DNA of 64,000 nt from an uncultured Collinsella sp. (lineage in GTDB: Bacteria; Actinomycetota; Coriobacteriia; Coriobacteriales; Coriobacteriaceae): NCBI GenBank assembly GCA_959019945.1, contig CAUEQD010000009.1, forward strand, positions 1-64,000, read 5' to 3'. This document shows, piece after piece, positions 8,988 through 18,043 of the stretch; the first letter of the stretch is position 1, and each line of letters starts with the position of its first letter. Position numbers and translations under genes: made by a program. The notes under the pieces are model-generated. The model was given only the letters and a program-made list of their open reading frames with translations, was not told the DNA's origin and did no database searches.

Positions 8988-10445
8988 ATGTCAATCGAAT
9001 TGAGCTTGTCCCTCTTTGCCATGGTGGCGATCGCCGTCCCGATGCTGGGCTCCCTGCTCATCGTCATGCTGCCGCGTCCCTACGCTAAATGGATCTGCGC
9101 CTTCGCCGGCGGCATCGCCACGGTCGCTTCCGTTGGCTTGGCTGCGACGTTTGCCGGAAACGGCATGAACGCGGTCGATGTAACCTGGGCGAGTATGGGC
9201 CAGACCTTGGTCATGGGCTTCATTTTCGACCGGATGAGCACGCTGCTCGCACCCGCGTTCGTCACTATCGGTCTGCTCGTCGTCATCTATTCGTTCCCGT
9301 ACATGAGCGATAAGAACAAGGAGCATCCCGACGCGCCCCGTCGCCGCTTCTACGTGTACTTCTCCACGTTTATCGGCGCCATGGCCGGTCTCGCCTACAG
9401 CTCCACCATCGTCGGCCAGCTCGTTTTCTTCGAGATCACCGGCGTGTGCTCCTGGGGCCTCATCAGCTACTACATGACGCCCACGGCCAAGAAGGCCGGT
9501 ATGAAGGCGCTCATCATCACCCACATCGGCGCTTTGGGACTCTACATCGGCGCGGCCTTCCTGTTCGCCGGAACCGGCACGTTCGCGCTGAGCGCGATCT
9601 CTCAGCTCGACGCCGGTATGAAGACCGTCGTGCTGCTGCTCATCCTGTTCGCCGCTTGGGCCAAGTCCGCCCAGTTCCCGCTTTACATGTGGCTGCCCTC
9701 CGCAATGGAGGCCCCCACGCCCGTTTCCGCCTACCTCCATGGCGCGTCCATGGTTAAGGTCGGCGTGTGCGTGTTCGCCCGCGCTCTTGCGAGCGCCGGC
9801 GATATCCCCGAGATCGTCGGCTGGGTCGCCATCATCGACGCCGTTGTGACCATGCTCTTCGGCTTCCTCATGTACCTGCCCCAGAAGGATATGAAGCGCC
9901 TGCTTGCCTTCTCGACGATCGCGCAGCTCGCCTACGTGTTCTTCGGCCTGGGCCTCTCCGTGTTCGGAAGCCAGATGGCGTTCAACGGCGCCGTCGAGCA
10001 CATCTTCAACCACGCGTTCACCAAGACCCTGTTCTTCCTCATCGCCGGCTCCCTCAGCTTCACGCTGGGAACCCGTATGCTGCCCAAGATCCAGGGCCTC
10101 ATGAAGAAGTACCCGGTCACGGGCGTGGGCTTCGCGGTCGCCGCGACCGCTATCGCCGGCGTGCCCCCCATGAGCACGTTCTTCTCCAAGTTCCAGATCA
10201 TTTCCGGTGGCTTCGCGGTTGGTGCTACCAACACGGTCATTTTCGTCCTCGTGTGCGTCATGGTCGTCGAGACCGTCGCCACCTTCGCATGGTTCCTGCG
10301 TTGGATGGGTAAGGTCCTGCCCGGTGAGCCGAGCGAGACCGTGGCCGCCGGCCAGCCCCTTCCGCGTGCCATGGCGTTCGTGTTCGTCGTCCTCATGATC
10401 ATGGTCGTCGTCGCCGGTCCTCTGTCCTCTAGTTGGATGGGTTAG
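8988..10445 (+). CDS. hyfD: Hydrogenase-4 component D, antiporter-like subunit
   Basis: 485-residue NuoL/M/N-like membrane protein. Motifs are LVFFEITGVCSWGLIS, AWAKSAQFPLYMWLPSAM with the channel Lys, YLHGASMVKVG and KDMKRLLAFSTIAQL. Together with HyfE and HyfF this is one of the extra membrane subunits that distinguish hydrogenase-4 (FHL-2) from hydrogenase-3, giving greater predicted proton or sodium pumping capacity. RBS GGAGAAGGGAGAAA is just upstream. Confidence 0.88.
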   Translation: MSIELSLSLFAMVAIAVPMLGSLLIVMLPRPYAKWICAFAGGIATVASVGLAATFAGNGMNAVDVTWASMGQTLVMGFIFDRMSTLLAPAFVTIGLLVVIYSFPYMSDKNKEHPDAPRRRFYVYFSTFIGAMAGLAYSSTIVGQLVFFEITGVCSWGLISYYMTPTAKKAGMKALIITHIGALGLYIGAAFLFAGTGTFALSAISQLDAGMKTVVLLLILFAAWAKSAQFPLYMWLPSAMEAPTPVSAYLHGASMVKVGVCVFARALASAGDIPEIVGWVAIIDAVVTMLFGFLMYLPQKDMKRLLAFSTIAQLAYVFFGLGLSVFGSQMAFNGAVEHIFNHAFTKTLFFLIAGSLSFTLGTRMLPKIQGLMKKYPVTGVGFAVAATAIAGVPPMSTFFSKFQIISGGFAVGATNTVIFVLVCVMVVETVATFAWFLRWMGKVLPGEPSETVAAGQPLPRAMAFVFVVLMIMVVVAGPLSSSWMG

Positions 10446-10455
10446 GAGGTAGGAC

Positions 10456-11109
10456 ATGGGTTATTCGTTAGTCAATATCCTGGGCGGTCTTCTGATCGTG
10501 ACCTCCACCATGGTGGTCGTCTCAAAGACCATCCCGTCCGCCATCAAGTGGTACGCGATCCAGTCGGTTGTCCTGGTGGGCGTGCTGCTCACCCTGGGCC
10601 TCACCACCGGTGCCACCGAGCTTCTCATGTGGGCCGCGTCGGCCTTCGTCACCAAGGTGATCCTCGTTCCGTTCATTCTCAACCGTGCCTACAAGAAGAT
10701 GGGTTCGCCTGCCGATAGCACGCTGACCTCCTCCATCAAGCCGGCTTGGACCATCATCCTCACCGGTCTGGAGGTGGCCATCTGCTTCGCGGTGGTCACG
10801 CGCCTGAGCCTGTCCACCGCCGAGGTGGCTACTCCGGCCCTGGCCATCAGCTTCGCGCACTTCTTCGTCGGCCTCACGTGCATCATCTCGCAGCGCAACA
10901 TCCTCAAGCAGATCTTCGGGTACTGCCTTATGGAGAACGGTGGCCACGTGACGCTCGCCCTGCTCGCGCCCACGGCCCCCGAGATCATCGAGATCGGCAT
11001 CGCCACCGACGCCATCTTCGCCGTCATCATCATGTCCGCCGTCGTCGTGAGGATCTGGAACGACACCAAGTCGCTCGACTCGCACGACCTGACCGAATTG
11101 AAGGGGTAG
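10456..11109 (+). CDS. hyfE: Hydrogenase-4 component E
   Basis: 217 residues, nearly the length of E. coli HyfE (216). A hydrophobic protein with about six predicted membrane helices and NuoK-like helices carrying Glu (GYCLMENGGHVTLALLA). It begins 10 nt after hyfD and ends 3 nt before hyfF, inside a tightly packed operon. Confidence 0.85.
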   Translation: MGYSLVNILGGLLIVTSTMVVVSKTIPSAIKWYAIQSVVLVGVLLTLGLTTGATELLMWAASAFVTKVILVPFILNRAYKKMGSPADSTLTSSIKPAWTIILTGLEVAICFAVVTRLSLSTAEVATPALAISFAHFFVGLTCIISQRNILKQIFGYCLMENGGHVTLALLAPTAPEIIEIGIATDAIFAVIIMSAVVVRIWNDTKSLDSHDLTELKG

Positions 11110-11112
11110 GCC

Positions 11113-12678
11113 ATGGATGTTTCAATGCTGACGGTCGCCCTGCTCGCTTGTCCCCTCGTGTTCTCCCTGGTCATGGCTGCGCTCCCCAAGATGACGTCCT
11201 ACAACGTCTTCGCGGGGCTCAACACCATCTCCGTCGCGGCGACCCTCGTCCTTTCGGTCGTCACCGCGGGAACCATGCTCTCGAGCGGGCAGAATATCGA
11301 CGCTTTGGGCCTGTGGCTCCATCTCGATTCGCTCTCGTCGATCTTCGTCCTTCTGGTAGGCATCATCGGGTTCATCACCGGCGTGTACTCCATCTCCTAT
11401 ATCAAGATCGATATCGAGGAGAAAACCATGCCGGCCGAGCGCGCCAAGCAGTACTACGCGCTGTTCAGCCTGTTCGTCTTCACGATGCTGCTCGCCTGCC
11501 TGTCCAACAACATCATCCTCACCTGGGCGGCGGTCGAGGCCACCACGCTGTCGACCGTGTTCCTCGTGGGCATCTACAAGAATAAGCAGGCGCTCGAGGC
11601 GTCTTGGAAGTACGCGATGGTCTGCACCGCCGGCGTGGCCTTCGGCCTGTTCGGCACACTGCTCATCTACGCGAACGCCGCCGATATCATGCCCAACGCG
11701 CATGAGGCCGCGTTCCTTACCTCCATCATGCCCTACGCCGACCAGTTCGACCCGATGCTCGTGCGCCTCGCGTTCGCGTTCATCGTCATCGGCTTCGGCA
11801 CCAAGGCGGGCCTGTTCCCCATGCACACCTGGCTGCCCGACGCACACTCCCAGGCTCCGAGCCCGGTCTCCGCGCTGCTCTCGGGCGTGCTGCTCAAGTG
11901 CGCCATGCTGGTGATCATCCGCTTCTACTCCCTGTCCATCATCACGGTGGGCGACACCTATCCGCGAACGCTCCTGCTCATCCTGGGCACGCTGTCCATC
12001 CTGGTGGCCGCCCTGTGCATCTTCAAGCAGGACGATATCAAGCGCCGCTTCGCGTACTCCTCCGTCGATAACGTCGGCGTGGTCGCGCTGTGCCTGGGTA
12101 TCGGTGGTCCGCTCGGTATCGCCGCCTGTCTGCTGCACTGCATCTTCCATGGCTTCACCAAGGCGCTCGCCTTCTGCATGGCCGGTAACATCCAGCACCT
12201 CTACCACACCCGCGACCTGAACAAGATCAAGGGCGTCGTCGAGATCGCGCCCATCACGGCCGCGCTCACCATCGTCGCTCTGCTCGCGCTCGCCGCTTTC
12301 CCGCCGTTCGCCCTGTTCATCTCCGAGTTCCTCACCTTCGTGGCCGGCGTCCAGTCCGGTCCCATCTGGGTGGTCGTGCTCGTGGCCATCGGTCTCACCG
12401 GCGTGTACTTTGCCCTTACCGGCATCGCGCTGAAGTCCATCTTCGGCAAGGCGCCCGAGGGCATGAAGCGCCACGAGGTGCCCGCCCTCATGATCATCCC
12501 CGAGATTGCCCTTGCGATCGTGGTCATGTGGTTCGGTATCGCCACGCCGGTCGCCATCACGAGCGGCGTCGAGGATGCCACGTCCGTCGTTTTGAACCAG
12601 AGCGTCGAAGAGCTCCACGAGGTTCCTCTCTACCGCATGGTGTTTAGCTCCCAGACCAAGACAAGCGAGGTGAATTAG
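11113..12678 (+). CDS. hyfF: Hydrogenase-4 component F, antiporter-like subunit
   Basis: 521-residue NuoN/M-like membrane subunit (E. coli HyfF is 526). Visible signatures are WAAVEATTLSTVFLVGIY with the conserved Glu, GFGTKAGLFPMHTWLPDAHSQAPSPVSALLSG with the channel Lys, and DDIKRRFAYSSVDNVGV. It completes the three antiporter-like subunits (B, D, F) of FHL-2. Confidence 0.9.
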   Translation: MDVSMLTVALLACPLVFSLVMAALPKMTSYNVFAGLNTISVAATLVLSVVTAGTMLSSGQNIDALGLWLHLDSLSSIFVLLVGIIGFITGVYSISYIKIDIEEKTMPAERAKQYYALFSLFVFTMLLACLSNNIILTWAAVEATTLSTVFLVGIYKNKQALEASWKYAMVCTAGVAFGLFGTLLIYANAADIMPNAHEAAFLTSIMPYADQFDPMLVRLAFAFIVIGFGTKAGLFPMHTWLPDAHSQAPSPVSALLSGVLLKCAMLVIIRFYSLSIITVGDTYPRTLLLILGTLSILVAALCIFKQDDIKRRFAYSSVDNVGVVALCLGIGGPLGIAACLLHCIFHGFTKALAFCMAGNIQHLYHTRDLNKIKGVVEIAPITAALTIVALLALAAFPPFALFISEFLTFVAGVQSGPIWVVVLVAIGLTGVYFALTGIALKSIFGKAPEGMKRHEVPALMIIPEIALAIVVMWFGIATPVAITSGVEDATSVVLNQSVEELHEVPLYRMVFSSQTKTSEVN

Positions 12679-12682
12679 CGCC

Positions 12683-14455
12683 ATGGCAGAACCTGAAAAG
12701 AAGGTCTACGCCCGTCGCTGCGAGAGCCATGTCGAGGCCCTGCGCCGCGCCGTTCCGGGCTGCATCGAGAAGGTCGAGTGGCAGTGCGAGGACCAGCTGA
12801 CGATTACCGTCAAGCAGGACAAGCTGCCCGAGGCCGTCCACTACCTGTATTACGAGCGCTACGGCTGGATTCCTGTGATTATCGGCAACGACGAGCGCAG
12901 TCTGTGCGGCCGTTACGCCGTGTACTACGTCATCTCCATGGAGGGAGAGGACCCCGGCTGGGTGACCGTGCGCACCGAGGTCGATCCCGCCAAGATGACG
13001 TTCCCGTCCGTGACGCCGTTCGTCCCCGCCTGCGTGTGGGGCGAGCGCGAGCTGCGCGATATGTTCGGCCTGATCCCCGAGGGCCTGCCCGATCGTCGCC
13101 GCCTGGTGCTGCCCGACGATTGGCCCAGCGGCCTGTATCCGCTGCGCAAGGACTCTATGGACTACCGCTTCCGTCCCGCTCCCGCGAGCGACATGGAAAA
13201 CTATGAGTTCTTGGCCGATACCAAGGGCAAGGAGACCACACTCGTCCCCATGGGCCCGCTGCACATCACCTCCGACGAGCCCGGCCACTTCCGCCTGTTC
13301 GTTGAGGGCGAGACGATCGTCGACGCCGACTACCGTCTGTTCTACGTACACCGCGGTATGGAGAAGGTCGCCGAGACGCGCCTGAACTATGACGCCGTGA
13401 CGTTCCTCGCCGACCGCATCTGCGGCATCTGCGGCTGCGCCCACTCGGTGGCCTACGCCGAGGCCGTCGAGCGCGCCCAGGGCATTCATGTCCCGCCGCG
13501 CGCCCAGTACATCCGCGCCATCATGCTCGAGGTCGAGCGTCTGCACTCGCACCTGCTCAATATTGGCCTCGCATCGCACTACACCGGCTTCGACTCCGGC
13601 TTCCAGCAGTTCTTCCGCGTCCGCGAGAAGTCTATGGACCTGGCCGAGAAGCTCTCCGGTCACCGCAAGACCTACGGTCTCAACGTGATCGGCGGCGTGC
13701 GTCGCGACATTTTGGCCGAGCAGAAGCTCTCCACGCTGACGACCATCCACCAGCTGCGCTCCGAGGTTCAGGAGCTCGTCGACGTCTTGCTCTCCACGCC
13801 CAACTTTATTGAGCGTACGAGCGGTATCGGCATCTTGGACCGCAAGATCGCACGCGACTTCTCGCCGGTCGGCCCGCTCATGCGTGGCTCGGGCTATGCC
13901 CGCGACGTGCGCTTTGACCATCCCTTCGACGGCTACGCCGATCCGGACGTCCAAAAGATGCACGCCGCCACGGCCGACACCTGCGATGCCTTCGGCCGCA
14001 CCGCCGTCCGCATCCAGGAGGTCTACGATTCGATCGACATGATCGAGACCATGCTCGAGAACTGCCCGTCGGGCCCCATCCTCACCACGGATTGGGAGTA
14101 CACCCCGCACAAGTACGCCATCGGCGCCACCGAGGCGCCGCGCGGCGAGGACGTGCACTGGGCGATGCTCGGCAACAACCAGAAGTGCTACCGCTGGCGC
14201 GCCAAGGCCGCCACGTACAGCAACTGGCCGGTCCTGCGCTACATGTTCCGCGGCAACACCGTGGGCGACGCGGCGCTGATCGTCGGTTCACTGGACCCGT
14301 GCTACTCCTGCACCGACCGCGTGACGGTGACCGACGTCGCCGCCAAGCGCGACCACGTGCTCGACAAGGAGCAGTTCGAGAACGTCTGGCGCGACAAGTC
14401 GCCGCTTGCGGGCGAGGGCACCATGGCCGCTCCGCTCGATGAGGAGGCGCTCTAA
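12683..14455 (+). CDS. hyfG: Hydrogenase-4 large subunit, NuoC-NuoD fusion
   Basis: 590 residues. The N-terminal ~170 residues are NuoC-like (WGERELRDMFGLIPEG). The rest is the [NiFe] catalytic subunit of group 4 hydrogenases. The proximal Ni ligands are in RICGICGCAHSVAYAEA (RxCGxC...H) and the distal pair in DPCYSC near the C-terminus. After DPCYSCTDR comes VTVTDVAAKRDHVL and further residues; HycI-type proteases cut after the Arg in this motif, so the last ~37 residues are probably a removable peptide. hycI is present downstream. Confidence 0.92.
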   Translation: MAEPEKKVYARRCESHVEALRRAVPGCIEKVEWQCEDQLTITVKQDKLPEAVHYLYYERYGWIPVIIGNDERSLCGRYAVYYVISMEGEDPGWVTVRTEVDPAKMTFPSVTPFVPACVWGERELRDMFGLIPEGLPDRRRLVLPDDWPSGLYPLRKDSMDYRFRPAPASDMENYEFLADTKGKETTLVPMGPLHITSDEPGHFRLFVEGETIVDADYRLFYVHRGMEKVAETRLNYDAVTFLADRICGICGCAHSVAYAEAVERAQGIHVPPRAQYIRAIMLEVERLHSHLLNIGLASHYTGFDSGFQQFFRVREKSMDLAEKLSGHRKTYGLNVIGGVRRDILAEQKLSTLTTIHQLRSEVQELVDVLLSTPNFIERTSGIGILDRKIARDFSPVGPLMRGSGYARDVRFDHPFDGYADPDVQKMHAATADTCDAFGRTAVRIQEVYDSIDMIETMLENCPSGPILTTDWEYTPHKYAIGATEAPRGEDVHWAMLGNNQKCYRWRAKAATYSNWPVLRYMFRGNTVGDAALIVGSLDPCYSCTDRVTVTDVAAKRDHVLDKEQFENVWRDKSPLAGEGTMAAPLDEEAL

Positions 14456-14456
14456 T

Positions 14457-15173
14457 ATGCTGAAGCTTTGGAAGGTTAACGCCAAGGCCGGCGACGCGAC
14501 GGTCAAGTACCCGTTTGCGCCGTTCCCCACCAACAAGGACATGCGCGGCAAGCCCGAGCACAATGCCGAGCTCTGCATCGCCTGCGGTGCCTGCGGCGTG
14601 GCGTGCCCGGCCGATGCCATTCGCATGGACACCGACCTTGCCGCCGATACCATCACCTGGTCGATCGACTACGGCCGCTGCATCTTCTGCGGTCGCTGCG
14701 AGGAGGCCTGCCCCATGGAGGCCATCAAGCTCACCGAGGAGTTTGAGCTGGCCGTCATGAGCAAGGACGACCTCACCAGCAAGAGCGTCTACACGCTCGA
14801 GCACTGCTCTCGCTGCGGCAAGCCGTTTGCCCCGCACAAGGAGATCGACTACGCCAAGCGCCTGCTGCAGAAGGCCGGCGGCATGGAGGCCGAGCAGGCT
14901 GCCCGTACCGTCGGTATGTGCCAGGAGTGCAAGCGCGAGCTCGACGCCCTGCGCGCCGCCTCGGCCGTAAAGACCGGCAACGCTGCCGGCATGGCTGCCA
15001 ACGAGACGCTTGCGTCCGGTGAGCCCCAGGGCCCTGGCATGGAGTATCTGGGCGGCCACGGCGTGAACCCGGAGTATATCGACCGCGAGCTCAACCCCGA
15101 TGCGCCCGAGATCCCCGCCGGTCCTGCACCGGTCGAGGGCATCATCATGGATTTTGATACGAAGGAGGAGTAA
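14457..15173 (+). CDS. hyfH: Hydrogenase-4 component H, 8Fe ferredoxin subunit
   Basis: 238 residues, NuoI-like. Two 4Fe-4S motifs (CIACGACGVACP and CIFCGRCEEACP) carry electrons to the hydrogenase small subunit. Further C-terminal Cys pairs (HCSRCGKPF and CQECK) could bind zinc or another metal and also occur in longer HycF/HyfH proteins. The last ~90 residues are acidic, proline-rich and probably flexible. The start almost touches the hyfG stop. Confidence 0.87.
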   Translation: MLKLWKVNAKAGDATVKYPFAPFPTNKDMRGKPEHNAELCIACGACGVACPADAIRMDTDLAADTITWSIDYGRCIFCGRCEEACPMEAIKLTEEFELAVMSKDDLTSKSVYTLEHCSRCGKPFAPHKEIDYAKRLLQKAGGMEAEQAARTVGMCQECKRELDALRAASAVKTGNAAGMAANETLASGEPQGPGMEYLGGHGVNPEYIDRELNPDAPEIPAGPAPVEGIIMDFDTKEE

Positions 15174-15175
15174 CC

Positions 15176-15958
15176 ATGGCCGAACCCACGCTTTTGCCCG
15201 AGCGGCTTCAGTACCGCCCGACCAAGATCGAGCTCGACGAGAGCATCGAGAAGGCCAAGGCGACCCTTCTTAAGAAGATCAAGCGCTCGGTGTACGTCTA
15301 CCGTGTTGACTGCGGTGGCTGCAACGGCTGCGAGATCGAGATCTTCGGTTCCATCACGCCCGTCTTCGACGTCGAGCGCTTTGGCATCAAGGTCGTGCCC
15401 TCGCCCCGTCACGCCGACGTGCTGCTGTACACCGGTGCCGTGACGCGTGCCATGCGCATGCCGGCCCTGCGCGCCTTTGAGGCCGCACCCGATCCCAAAA
15501 TCGTGGTGTCCTATGGCGCGTGCGGCTGCACCGGCGGCATCTTCTACGACAACTACTGCGTCTGGGGCGGCACGGACAAGATTCTGCCGGTCGATGTCTA
15601 CATCCCCGGCTGCCCGCCCAGCCCCGCGCAGACCATCTACGGCTTTGCCATGGCGCTCGGTCTGCTGGACCAAAAGCTCCATGCCGAGACCACGGTGGAG
15701 GCTGCCGGCGAGCAGGCCGATATCCTGCACCCCGGCGTGCCGTACAAGCTGCGCGTTGCCATCGAGCGCGAGGCTCGCGCCATGAGCGGCTACCGTTACG
15801 GCCGCGACCTGGCCAATGAGTTCATGGATACGCTCGAGGGCGCGCCCAAGGGCGATATCCGCGGTGCCATGGCGCTGCTCATCGACAAGCAGGACGATCC
15901 GCGCCGCGTTGATGTCTACTCGGCGCTGCAGGATCTGGTGCTGGCCGGAGGTCGCTAG
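15176..15958 (+). CDS. hyfI: Hydrogenase-4 small subunit, NuoB-like
   Basis: 260 residues. The proximal 4Fe-4S cluster ligands are visible in DCGGCNGCEIEIF, YGACGCTGGIFYDNY and PGCPPSPAQTIYG. This subunit passes electrons to the NiFe site in HyfG. Like other group 4 small subunits it has no Tat signal. It starts 3 nt after hyfH and is followed immediately by the HycH-like gene. Confidence 0.9.
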   Translation: MAEPTLLPERLQYRPTKIELDESIEKAKATLLKKIKRSVYVYRVDCGGCNGCEIEIFGSITPVFDVERFGIKVVPSPRHADVLLYTGAVTRAMRMPALRAFEAAPDPKIVVSYGACGCTGGIFYDNYCVWGGTDKILPVDVYIPGCPPSPAQTIYGFAMALGLLDQKLHAETTVEAAGEQADILHPGVPYKLRVAIEREARAMSGYRYGRDLANEFMDTLEGAPKGDIRGAMALLIDKQDDPRRVDVYSALQDLVLAGGR

Positions 15959-16540
15959 ATGGAGCTCACGGACCGCTCTGGTTACTTTGCGGGTCCCGGC
16001 ATGCTCGGCGGCTCCTTTGGCGATGCCTCGCGCGCAAGCGACGAGGCCGCCGAGGGCGTCGCCGACCCCTGCCTGGGCCACGCGCCCGACCAGGTGGTCT
16101 TCTACGAGCTCACGCGTAAGTTTGTGGAGACCGAGGAAGACGTTCCCCAGGAGGCCTGCGACGTGCTGTACTACACGCTCGCCGTGGGCCACCACACCGG
16201 TGTGCTCGACTGCTTTGAGCCGCGCCTGTCGGTGCCGGTGAACGTCTTCTATTCGCTCGTCGACGCGCTGCCGGAGGGGGAGGCCAAGACCAAGTTCGAG
16301 GCCATCCGCTCCTTTGGCGAGTGCCAGCTCGACAAGGCGGCGGTGCCGTCGCTGCTCGAGGCCTGCGATGCGCTGCTCGACGAACGCGGTTTTCGTGGGT
16401 CGGCCAAGGCCGGCATCTCGGTGTTCGACGACGACTTTGGCCTGCATGCCCAGCAGGTCGCGTTCTTAATGAAGTTTCGCGATCTGATTGAACGCGTGCG
16501 CGATGTGTCGGGCGTGTATCTGACGGGGAGGTTGCAGTAA
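15959..16540 (+). CDS. HycH/HyfJ-like hydrogenase assembly protein
   Basis: 193 residues. VVFYELTRKFVETEEDVPQEA and VLYYTLAVGHHTGVLDCFEP resemble HycH/HyfJ, a soluble protein needed for hydrogenase-3/4 assembly whose exact step is unclear. The ATG overlaps the hyfI stop region and the stop overlaps the hycI start, so it is translated from the same operon. The choice between hycH and hyfJ cannot be made here. Confidence 0.75.
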   Translation: MELTDRSGYFAGPGMLGGSFGDASRASDEAAEGVADPCLGHAPDQVVFYELTRKFVETEEDVPQEACDVLYYTLAVGHHTGVLDCFEPRLSVPVNVFYSLVDALPEGEAKTKFEAIRSFGECQLDKAAVPSLLEACDALLDERGFRGSAKAGISVFDDDFGLHAQQVAFLMKFRDLIERVRDVSGVYLTGRLQ

Positions 16541-17043
16541 TGGGTCGCGTTGTGGATGGTCGTGTGAACGGCGCCCCGTTTGCGGGCATTGTGCTCACGG
16601 CGGGAAGCGTGCTGCGTGCTGACGATGCCGCCGGCCCCGTGCTCTCCAAAAAGATGGAGGACGCGCCGCTTGCCGGCTGGTACACCATCGATGGCGGTCA
16701 GACTCCCGAGGATGACATCATCGAGGTCAAGCGTGAGCGTCCGCCGCGTTTGGTTTTGGTCGATGCCGCCGATATGGCGCTGCCCGTCGGCGCCATTCGC
16801 CTGCTCGACAAACGTGATGTGGCCCGCAAGTCGATGTTCACCACGCATTCGCTCCCTTTGTCGATTCTGATCGAGGAAATCGAGCAATCGTGCGAAGATA
16901 TCGTCTTCATAGGGATTCAGCCGGGCGATACGGAGTTTTACAACCCTATGTCCCCGGAGGTCTTTGACGCCGTCGACGCCGTGTACGACGCCGTGGCCGC
17001 CAACGACTTTTCCCACTTTGTCCGCTTGGGACAAGAGCAATAG
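16540..17043 (+). CDS. hycI: Hydrogenase maturation protease
   Basis: 167 residues of the HycI/HybD endopeptidase family, which removes the C-terminal peptide of the large subunit after nickel insertion. Matches to E. coli HycI include VLTAGSVLRADDAAGP (Asp as a Ni-binding residue), a VDAADM strand, TTHSLPLSILIEEI and FIGIQPGDTEFYNPMSPEV. The usual GN near the first motif is GS here. It starts within the preceding stop codon. Confidence 0.87.
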   Translation: MGRVVDGRVNGAPFAGIVLTAGSVLRADDAAGPVLSKKMEDAPLAGWYTIDGGQTPEDDIIEVKRERPPRLVLVDAADMALPVGAIRLLDKRDVARKSMFTTHSLPLSILIEEIEQSCEDIVFIGIQPGDTEFYNPMSPEVFDAVDAVYDAVAANDFSHFVRLGQEQ

Positions 17044-17082
17044 GAGCGCTTGTCCCTGCTGATTAGGAAAGAAGTGATTGAC

Positions 17083-17922
17083 ATGGCAGATTCCAAGGCA
17101 GAATATCCCGCTCCCGATTGCCTTGCGCCCGCCGCGATCGAGGCCAAGACCGAGGCCGCCGGCGTGACCAAGGCCAACCTGCCGGTCGCAAAGGCCTTTG
17201 TTTTGGCGATGTTTGCTGGTGCGTTCATTGCCTTCGGCGGCCTGTTCTTTACCGTGTTCTTGAGCGATAGCACGCTGGGCTGGGGTGCCCAGCGCGTCGT
17301 GGGCGGCCTGTGCTTTTGCCTGGGCCTGGTGCTGGTGCTGGTGTGTGGCGCCGAGCTGTTCACCGGCAACTCGCTTATGGTCTGCGCGCTCAAGAGCAAA
17401 AAGATCACCCTGGCTCAGATGCTCAAGGCATGGGTCGTCGTATGGGTCGGTAACTTTGTCGGTGCCTTGTTCATCGTCTTTTTGGTGTACATGGCCGGCA
17501 TTTACAAGCTCAACGGCGAGGCGGTCGCCAATTCCATGGTAAGCGTCGCCGCCGGCAAGGTGACGATCGACTGGGTGACGATCTTCTTCCGCGGCATCCT
17601 GTGCAACATCTTTGTGTGCCTGGCCGTGTGGATCGGTACCGCCGGCAAGACCGTGGTCGATAAGGTTGTGGGCATTCTGCTGCCCATCGCCGCCTTTGTG
17701 GCCTGCGGTTTTGAGCACTGCGTCGCCAACATGTACTTTTTGCCCATGGGTGCCGTGATGCACGCGTGCGGCTATGGTATCGACGTCGCCGGCGCCGATG
17801 CACTCAACGTTGCGGGCATTGCGTTTAACCTGTCCGCCGCCACGCTGGGCAACATCGTGGGCGGCGCGGTTCTGATCGCGCTCGGCTACTGGTTTGTCTA
17901 CGCCAAGAAGTCCGAGGCGTAA
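17083..17922 (+). CDS. focA: Formate channel of the FocA/NirC family
   Basis: About 279 residues with six predicted membrane helices. The family signatures AGAFIAFGGLFFTVF, AELFTGNSLM and a central WVGNFVGALFIVFLVY are visible. It would import or export formate for FdhF. The order hyf-hycI-foc parallels the hyf-focB arrangement of E. coli. ATG at 17083 follows AGGAAAGAAG; a clear terminator follows. Confidence 0.88.
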   Translation: MADSKAEYPAPDCLAPAAIEAKTEAAGVTKANLPVAKAFVLAMFAGAFIAFGGLFFTVFLSDSTLGWGAQRVVGGLCFCLGLVLVLVCGAELFTGNSLMVCALKSKKITLAQMLKAWVVVWVGNFVGALFIVFLVYMAGIYKLNGEAVANSMVSVAAGKVTIDWVTIFFRGILCNIFVCLAVWIGTAGKTVVDKVVGILLPIAAFVACGFEHCVANMYFLPMGAVMHACGYGIDVAGADALNVAGIAFNLSAATLGNIVGGAVLIALGYWFVYAKKSEA

Positions 17923-17943
17923 AGTACCGCCTGTTTGACGTTG

Positions 17944-17979
17944 GCCTCCCGCGGGGCGTTGCCGTGCGGGAGGCTTTTT
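17944..17979 (+). terminator. Rho-independent terminator of the hyf-foc operon
   Basis: GCCTCCCGC and GCGGGAGGC pair across a 13-nt loop and are followed by TTTTT. Confidence 0.85.
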
Positions 17980-18043
17980 GGGTCTGGGGCTCGTTGCCGG
18001 GCTTTTGGCCTGTTGTGTTTGGCTGATGAAAGGGGTAATCGAG

